A stretch of DNA of 11,421 bases from JABDGR01 sp035546135 (lineage in GTDB: Bacteria > Verrucomicrobiota > Verrucomicrobiia > Opitutales > JABDGR01): positions 1 through 11,421 of the forward strand of contig DASZWY010000160.1 of assembly GCA_035546135.1 (NCBI GenBank). The letters are read 5' to 3'. Under the pieces are notes generated by a model. The model did not search any database. It saw only the letters and a program-made list of their open reading frames with translations, and was not told where the DNA came from. Position numbers and translations under genes: made by a program. Shown here piece after piece: positions 7,903-11,421 of this stretch. Position 1 is the first letter of the stretch; each line of letters begins with the position of its first letter.

Positions 7903-8905
7903 GGCCAGCGTCACATTCACCGCCTGCGATCAGGCCCGGTATGTGGCCGCGGCGGTGAATGCGTTGCTGGACCAACAGGGCATCGTGCTGGAACTGCTGC
8001 TTTCCGACGATGCCTCGACCGACGGCACGGCGGAAATCATTCGCCAAACATGCGCCAATTATGCCGGGCCGCATACGGTGCGGCTGCGCGAGGGCCAGTC
8101 GCGACTGGGCCTGGACCATTTTGGCGAACTGGCCCGGCTGGCCCAATGCGATTTTCAAATCATGGCGCACGCCGACGACGTTGCCGAACCCAACCGTTGC
8201 GCGCGGCTGAAGCAGGAGGCCGACCGCACCGGCGCTGCCGTCGTCAGTTCCAATGGCTGGCTGCTGGATGAGCACGGCCGGCGCCACGGGCTTTTTTGCC
8301 GTACTTTTGAAACCGGAAAGATTGAATTGTCCGAAATGCTCGAGCGTGGTTCACAAAAACCGATGCTCGGGGCGTTTCTTGGCTGGCGGCGCGAAGTCTA
8401 CACGCGTTTTCCGCCGTTGAATGAACAGTACCTGCCCTATGGCCATGACACCCTGCTGTGTTTTCGCGCCACCCTGCTGGGCGGGATGCATTACCTCAAC
8501 GAGCCGCTATTGCATTACCGCCGGCATGAACAACAGTGGAGCAACGAATATAGCCCTGCCGCCACGATCGAAATCCAGCGCGAAGCCCAATTGGCGCACT
8601 GGGCTTCGCTACGCCGGGCCATGCTGCGCGATTTGCAATATTTGCGGGAGACTTCGCCGGGAGATTCGCGCCAGGAATCATGGCGTCAGGCGGAAGATCT
8701 CGTCCGCCAAAGCCGGGAAAAAATTCAGGAGGAATGGCTCCCTCTCCGTGATCAATTGCGCCGGAGCGGCCTGCGCGCCACCTGGATTCCCCGCGAAGAA
8801 TATCGCCGCGCCCAGACTGGCAATCACCGGCCAATTCCCACCTGGGCCTGGCAATACTGGGAATTGCTCAAGCAAGTGCGCTGGAAATTGACCGGCAAAA
8901 GGTGA
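7868..8905 (+). CDS. Family 2 glycosyltransferase
   Basis: Predicted 345-residue inverting glycosyltransferase of the GT-A fold. The N-terminus has the usual opening strand (ASVTFTACDQARYVAAAV), then the nucleotide-binding motif SDDASTDGT (46-54). The metal-binding DXD-type motif is HADDV (101-105). GHDTLL (192-197) sits where the catalytic acidic residue is expected, and the closing LHYRRH (215-220) matches the Y-R-x-H end common to bacterial family 2 enzymes. The last 115 residues are a charged, probably helical extension rich in W and R, with no transmembrane segment visible, so the enzyme is probably cytosolic or peripheral. The gene starts inside the upstream acyltransferase gene. Together they suggest synthesis and acyl modification of an exopolysaccharide or O-antigen-like glycan, but no other glycan genes are in view. 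Donor and acceptor sugars cannot be predicted. Confidence 0.88.
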   Translation: MLTLRQGTAPPEASVTFTACDQARYVAAAVNALLDQQGIVLELLLSDDASTDGTAEIIRQTCANYAGPHTVRLREGQSRLGLDHFGELARLAQCDFQIMAHADDVAEPNRCARLKQEADRTGAAVVSSNGWLLDEHGRRHGLFCRTFETGKIELSEMLERGSQKPMLGAFLGWRREVYTRFPPLNEQYLPYGHDTLLCFRATLLGGMHYLNEPLLHYRRHEQQWSNEYSPAATIEIQREAQLAHWASLRRAMLRDLQYLRETSPGDSRQESWRQAEDLVRQSREKIQEEWLPLRDQLRRSGLRATWIPREEYRRAQTGNHRPIPTWAWQYWELLKQVRWKLTGKR

Positions 8906-8921
8906 CGCCTGCCCAACGGGG

Positions 8922-9530
8922 TCACGCGCCAGCGGCGGGTAACTTTTTAAATGCCATCCGCTCCGCGTATTTGGCCAACAGGTCAAATTCGAGGTTTACC
9001 CGCGAACCGGCTTTCAAGCCGGCAAGGTTGGTCGCTTTCAGGGTGTGGGGGATGAGCCATACGCCGAGACTTGACGAACCAGCGTCCGCGATGGTGAGCG
9101 AAACACCGTCGATCGCGATGCTGCCTTTTTCGACCATCCACTTGCCGAATTTTTTCGGAAAGGTGACGGCGAGGTAATGATTTTTCCCGGCGCGCCGAAA
9201 ATCTTTCACGGTTCCGGCGCAATCGATGTGGCCGGTGACGAAGTGCCCGCCAAAGCGGCCGTTGCGCGCCACGCTGCGCTCCAGATTGACCGGCGAATTT
9301 TTCCGCAAATCGCCCAGGTTTGTCCGCCGCAGGGTTTCCTCCAGCAAATCGAATTCGAGCGCGCCGCCTGTTTTCGCCGCGACGGTCAGGCAGCAGCCGT
9401 TGACCGCGACGCTGTCGCCGACGCGCAAACCGCGCCGGACCTTTTTCGCGCGCATTCGCAGGCGCCACGCGGATTTTTTTTCCGCCAGCGCCAGCACCGT
9501 ACCGGTTTCCTCGACGAGTCCCGTGAACAT
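8922..9530 (-). CDS. ribE: Riboflavin synthase, alpha subunit
   Basis: Cytosolic 202-residue enzyme that dismutates two 6,7-dimethyl-8-ribityllumazine molecules to riboflavin and 5-amino-6-ribitylaminouracil, the last step of riboflavin synthesis; it works as a trimer. It starts with the family hallmark MFTGLVEETG, so the ATG at 9530 is chosen over an in-frame start three codons upstream (9539). Two lumazine-binding repeats are visible: residues 1-97 with GDSVAVNGCCLTV (38-50) and NLERSV (82-87), and 98-192 with TGHIDCAGTV (99-108), GSIAIDGVSLTI (136-147) and LIPHTL (159-164). Length and motifs are complete. The gene stands alone, convergent with the glycosyltransferase (16-bp gap) and divergent from moxR; no other riboflavin genes and no recognisable FMN riboswitch are present. 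The symbol is ribE in E. coli (ribC in older E. coli usage, ribB in Bacillus). Confidence 0.96.
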   Translation of the reverse strand: MFTGLVEETGTVLALAEKKSAWRLRMRAKKVRRGLRVGDSVAVNGCCLTVAAKTGGALEFDLLEETLRRTNLGDLRKNSPVNLERSVARNGRFGGHFVTGHIDCAGTVKDFRRAGKNHYLAVTFPKKFGKWMVEKGSIAIDGVSLTIADAGSSSLGVWLIPHTLKATNLAGLKAGSRVNLEFDLLAKYAERMAFKKLPAAGA

Positions 9531-9777
9531 TGTCCGCATCGTGCCATGACGAGGGACGGGCGCAACAAGAATGCGGCGGGTTTTTCACCGCCAATCGGCG
9601 TTTCGGAATAAAATTCTTTTACATTTCGCGGATGGCCTCGGGGGAACCAATCTGCCTAAGATAGGGTTTTCCTTGAGAACGGCAAAGTTTCGGGCATAAA
9701 AAATCCCCAAATTCTTGCCCCCCGCAAGGTTGTGCAGCTCGTCCTTTACCTGTTTTTTACTCAAAAACCCAATCCCC
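9531..9777. promoter_or_regulatory. Divergent promoter region, ribE / moxR
   Basis: 247 bp between the divergent starts. GGCGG at 9575-9579 and CCGCC at 9588-9592 form a 5-bp stem with an 8-base loop, in the ribE leader about 45 bases from its start; the conserved parts of an FMN riboswitch are absent. For ribE, TTGCCG-16-TATCTT on the minus strand (between about 9690 and 9663) is a weak promoter possibility. An upstream extension of the moxR frame to 9715 is judged non-coding. Confidence 0.45.
9673..9702 (+). promoter_or_regulatory. Candidate sigma70-like promoter for moxR
   Basis: TTGAGA at 9673-9678 matches five of six -35 consensus bases. Two overlapping -10 candidates follow: CATAAA (9695-9700, spacer 16) and TAAAAA (9697-9702, spacer 18), each with four of six matches. 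The site would give a leader of roughly 70 bases before the moxR ATG. Suggestive only. Confidence 0.35.
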
Positions 9778-10767
9778 ATGGCTATAAATCTCGCAGCACT
9801 GAATGAGTCCGTCAAAAACAACTCCGCGTGGGTCAGTTTGGTTCGCGCGGAAATTGGCAAGGTCATCATCGGCCAGCAATACCTGGTGGACCGGCTGCTG
9901 GTGGGCATGCTGGCCAACGGCCATGTGCTGCTCGAGGGCGTGCCGGGGCTGGCGAAGACGCTGTCCGTGCGCACGCTGGCCAATGTCGTGCAGGCGCAGT
10001 TTTCGCGCATCCAATTCACCCCGGACCTTTTGCCCGCCGACATCCTCGGCACGCTAATTTACAATCCGCGCGACGGCCAGTTCCTCACCAAGAAAGGCCC
10101 GATTTTCGCCAATATCGTGCTGGCGGACGAAATCAACCGCGCCCCGGCCAAGGTGCAAAGCGCGCTCCTCGAAGCGATGCAGGAGCGCCAGGTCAGCATC
10201 GGCGAGCACACTTTCCCGCTGCCCGAGCCGTTCCTCGTCCTTGCCACGGAAAACCCGATTGACCAGGAAGGCACCTACACCCTGCCCGAGGCGCAGATTG
10301 ACCGCTTCATGCTGAAGCTCAAGGTCGGCTACCCGTCGCGCCAGGAAGAACGGCAGATTCTGGAGTCCATGGCGACGACCCGCCCGAAACTCGAGGTCAA
10401 CACGATCCTGAACCCGAAAGACATCCTGGCCGCGCGCGAGGTCATCGACGACCTCTACGTGGACGACAAGGTGAAGGACTACATCGTGGACATCGTCATG
10501 GCCACGCGCTACCCCACCAAATACAAAATCGACATGGACGCGTTTGTGCGCTTCGGCGGCTCGCCCCGTGCGACCATCGCGCTGACGCTGGCGTCCAAGG
10601 CATGGGCGTTCCTGCAAGGCCGCGGCTACGTCACCCCGCAGGACGTGAAGACCATCGGCCTCGACGTGTTGCGCCACCGCGTGATCGTCAGCTACGAGGC
10701 CGAAGCCGAGGAAATTTCGAGCGAGGACATCATCAAGCGGATTTTCGACACGCTGCCCGTGCCGTAA
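9778..10767 (+). CDS. MoxR-family AAA+ ATPase
   Basis: Predicted 329-residue cytosolic AAA+ ATPase of the MoxR family, chaperone-like proteins usually working with von Willebrand factor A and DUF58 partners in the assembly or activation of other complexes. The Walker A loop is GVPGLAKT (54-61, K60), Walker B is VLADEIN (114-120, D117/E118), sensor 1 is ATENP (156-160, N159), and a sensor 2-like GGSPRA lies in the C-terminal lid. The family motif FTPDLLPADILG (80-91) is present. The ATG at 9778 gives the usual length; earlier in-frame codons have no family similarity. TCCCC precedes the start and there is no Shine-Dalgarno site. The expected DUF58 partner follows, but only after the four-helix-bundle cassette. 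The moxR TAA shares its last A with a following ATG (TAATGA). Confidence 0.95.
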   Translation: MAINLAALNESVKNNSAWVSLVRAEIGKVIIGQQYLVDRLLVGMLANGHVLLEGVPGLAKTLSVRTLANVVQAQFSRIQFTPDLLPADILGTLIYNPRDGQFLTKKGPIFANIVLADEINRAPAKVQSALLEAMQERQVSIGEHTFPLPEPFLVLATENPIDQEGTYTLPEAQIDRFMLKLKVGYPSRQEERQILESMATTRPKLEVNTILNPKDILAAREVIDDLYVDDKVKDYIVDIVMATRYPTKYKIDMDAFVRFGGSPRATIALTLASKAWAFLQGRGYVTPQDVKTIGLDVLRHRVIVSYEAEAEEISSEDIIKRIFDTLPVP

Positions 10768-10799
10768 TGAAAAAGTCAAAATGCAAAATGCAAAAATAA
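10767..10799 (+). other. Ten-codon mini-ORF overlapping the moxR stop
   Basis: The sequence TAATGA lets an ATG at 10767 start in the last base of the moxR stop codon and run ten lysine-rich codons (MKKSKCKMQK) to a TAA at 10797-10799, crossing the left inverted repeat. It has no homologue I recognise. It could be a chance reading of A-rich DNA, or a reinitiation point that keeps ribosomes near the overlapping four-helix-bundle start at 10781. Confidence 0.2.
10768..10795 (+). repeat. Left inverted repeat, four A-rich heptads
   Basis: Four consecutive 7-nt units, each three variable bases followed by AAAA; the last two are both TGCAAAA. It pairs with 11180-11207 at 25 of 28 positions. The mismatches (10776, 10777, 10789) all fall in the variable bases. 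The repeat begins one base after the moxR stop codon. Confidence 0.8.
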
Positions 10800-11143
10800 A
10801 CCTGCCGGCGCGAACCAAAAGCTTTGCCCTGCGGATAGTGAGGCTCTACAGTGCGCTGCCGAAAAATGAAGTTGCCCAAGTGCTCGGGAAGCAACTTTTG
10901 CGTTCCGGCACCGCGGTAGGCGCGCACTATCGTGAGGCGATGCACGCACGTTCGCGTGCGGAATTTTCCAGCAAACTGCAAACCGCCCTGCAAGAGCTTG
11001 AGGAAACCCATTATTGGATAGAACTTTTAATGGAGTTTAACGCCATCAAACCCGAGCGATTGACTCCGCTGGTGGAAGAAGCCGGGGAATTGATTGCCAT
11101 TTTAACCACCAGTATCAATACCACCAAGCGAAGATTGAATTGA
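10781..11143 (+). CDS. Four-helix-bundle protein (S23/IVP family)
   Basis: Predicted 120-residue cytosolic, all-helical protein of the family first seen as the open reading frame of 23S rRNA intervening sequences, related in fold to the diversity-generating retroelement accessory protein Avd. The hallmark QLLRSGTAVGA (38-48) followed by YREA and a charged helix (SRAEFSSKLQTALQELEETHYWIELL, 58-83) is very clear; helix 1 is FALRIVRLYSALP (15-27) and helix 4 is about 92-111. The molecular function is not established; a nucleic acid-binding or scaffolding role is suspected from the fold and from Avd. The ATG at 10781 overlaps the left inverted repeat, has no Shine-Dalgarno site and overlaps a ten-codon mini-ORF. 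No reverse transcriptase or variable-repeat gene is in the window, so this is not a visible diversity-generating retroelement. Confidence 0.88.
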   Translation: MQNAKINLPARTKSFALRIVRLYSALPKNEVAQVLGKQLLRSGTAVGAHYREAMHARSRAEFSSKLQTALQELEETHYWIELLMEFNAIKPERLTPLVEEAGELIAILTTSINTTKRRLN

Positions 11144-11179
11144 ACGCCAACGACTATTGCCAATCCGGAAGCCGCGCCA

Positions 11180-11207
11180 TTTTGCCTTTTGCATTTTACC
11201 TTTTTCA
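11180..11207 (+). repeat. Right inverted repeat, four T-rich heptads
   Basis: Four consecutive 7-nt units of TTTT plus three variable bases, the reverse complement of the left repeat with three mismatches. It ends seven bases before the DUF58 start codon. The intervening ATTTTCC also has heptad length and may be a degenerate fifth unit. Confidence 0.8.
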
Positions 11208-11214
11208 ATTTTCC

Positions 11215-11421
11215 ATGCCCTCCGCCGCCCCAGACGTCTCCTCCCTCGTCCGCCGCGTGCGCCACATTGAAATTCGCACGCGCCGGCTGGTCACGGACAC
11301 GATGGTCGGCGCCTACCACTCGGTCTTCAAAGGCCAGGGCATGGACTTTGACGAAGTGCGCGAATACGCCGCGGGCGACGACGTGCGCCGCATTGACTGG
11401 AACGTGACGGCGAAGATGGAC
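11215..11421 (+). CDS. DUF58-domain protein (3' partial)
   Basis: Sixty-nine codons of an open frame reach the right edge without a stop. The signature FKGQGMDFDEVREYAAGDD (38-56) followed by VRRIDWNVTAKMD is the typical N-terminal conserved block of DUF58 proteins, which are commonly encoded just after a MoxR ATPase and are thought to be its partner or substrate. Residues 1-30 (basic, RRVRHIEIRTRRLV) match the usual lead-in helix, which supports the ATG at 11215. Most DUF58 proteins are about 290-430 residues, so most of the gene is outside. TTTTCC directly precedes the ATG and there is no Shine-Dalgarno site. Normally this gene would overlap or closely follow moxR; here 447 bp intervene because of the four-helix-bundle cassette, which may affect co-expression. 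Confidence 0.92.
   Translation, partial: MPSAAPDVSSLVRRVRHIEIRTRRLVTDTMVGAYHSVFKGQGMDFDEVREYAAGDDVRRIDWNVTAKMD

Larger units (their letters stand above)
10768..11207 (+). mobile_element. Inverted-repeat-bounded cassette with a four-helix-bundle gene
   Basis: A 440-bp unit lies between two genes that are usually adjacent. Its ends are inverted repeats with 25 of 28 matching positions, and the only substantial gene inside is a four-helix-bundle gene. Its G+C content is lower than the flanks (lines 10981 and 11101 have 24 and 25 G+C of 60, against 42 of 60 at line 10561 in moxR). No transposase is present and I see no clear target-site duplication, so movement would have to be in trans or by another route. 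Known rRNA intervening sequences have a comparable plan: a small open reading frame of this family between pairing arms. Status as a mobile element is inference. Confidence 0.45.

Noticed and set aside
8902..8925. Hairpin GTGAC/GTCAC between the convergent glycosyltransferase and ribE genes, as a bidirectional terminator
   Set aside because: The stem has only five clean pairs, the loop is large and there is no T-run on either strand.
9531..9640. FMN riboswitch upstream of ribE
   Set aside because: A GGCGG/CCGCC hairpin is present, but the conserved multi-helix core of the RFN element is not.
9715..9777. Longer MoxR N-terminus
   Set aside because: The extra 21 residues lack family similarity, overlap a candidate promoter leader, and would need a start without support; the ATG at 9778 gives the usual MoxR length.
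10781..11143. Diversity-generating retroelement, suggested by the Avd-like fold
   Set aside because: No reverse transcriptase, template repeat or variable repeat is in the window; the sequence fits the S23/IVP branch better than true Avd.

Overview
The window looks like chromosomal DNA from a GC-rich Gram-negative bacterium, most likely of the Verrucomicrobiota/PVC group. This is an inference from the gene mix (lipoprotein FecR protein, secreted sialate O-acetylesterase-like enzyme, FbaB-type class I aldolase, MoxR/DUF58 pair) and from the rarity of Shine-Dalgarno sites; no rRNA or marker gene confirms it. It holds ten protein genes, two of them cut by the window edges, and no RNA genes or CRISPR that I can see.

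Layout. 2-2407 (+): a type IA topoisomerase of the topoisomerase III type, with its 5' end outside the window. 2431-3396 (-): a FecR-domain lipoprotein, clearly AT-richer than its neighbours. 3532-4605 (+): class I fructose-bisphosphate aldolase (FbaB/DhnA type), coupled by a GTGA overlap to 4602-5198 (+), a HAD phosphatase resembling YqaB. 5262-6830 (+): an exported sialate O-acetylesterase-like SGNH hydrolase. 6898-7902 (+) and 7868-8905 (+): an overlapping pair, a FemAB/GNAT-like acyltransferase and a family 2 glycosyltransferase, probably making or decorating a surface glycan. 8922-9530 (-): riboflavin synthase. 9778-10767 (+): MoxR AAA+ ATPase. 10781-11143 (+): an S23/IVP-type four-helix-bundle protein. 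11215 to the end (+): the start of a DUF58 protein.

The most striking structure is at the right end. MoxR and DUF58 genes normally sit next to each other, but here a 440-bp cassette lies between them. It is bounded by a 28-nt imperfect inverted repeat built of four 7-nt units (three variable bases plus AAAA, with TTTTNNN on the far side), and its only substantial gene is the four-helix-bundle gene, whose start codon overlaps the left repeat. This layout recalls the intervening sequences of some bacterial 23S rRNA genes, which can encode proteins of this family and have terminal pairing arms, but here it sits in a protein-coding operon. I interpret it as a candidate miniature mobile element or RNA-processing cassette.

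A second pattern: five genes without a Shine-Dalgarno site (FecR protein, aldolase, esterase, moxR, DUF58) have a run of 5-7 pyrimidines directly before the ATG, while the two coupled downstream genes (HAD phosphatase, glycosyltransferase) have a purine-rich Shine-Dalgarno site.
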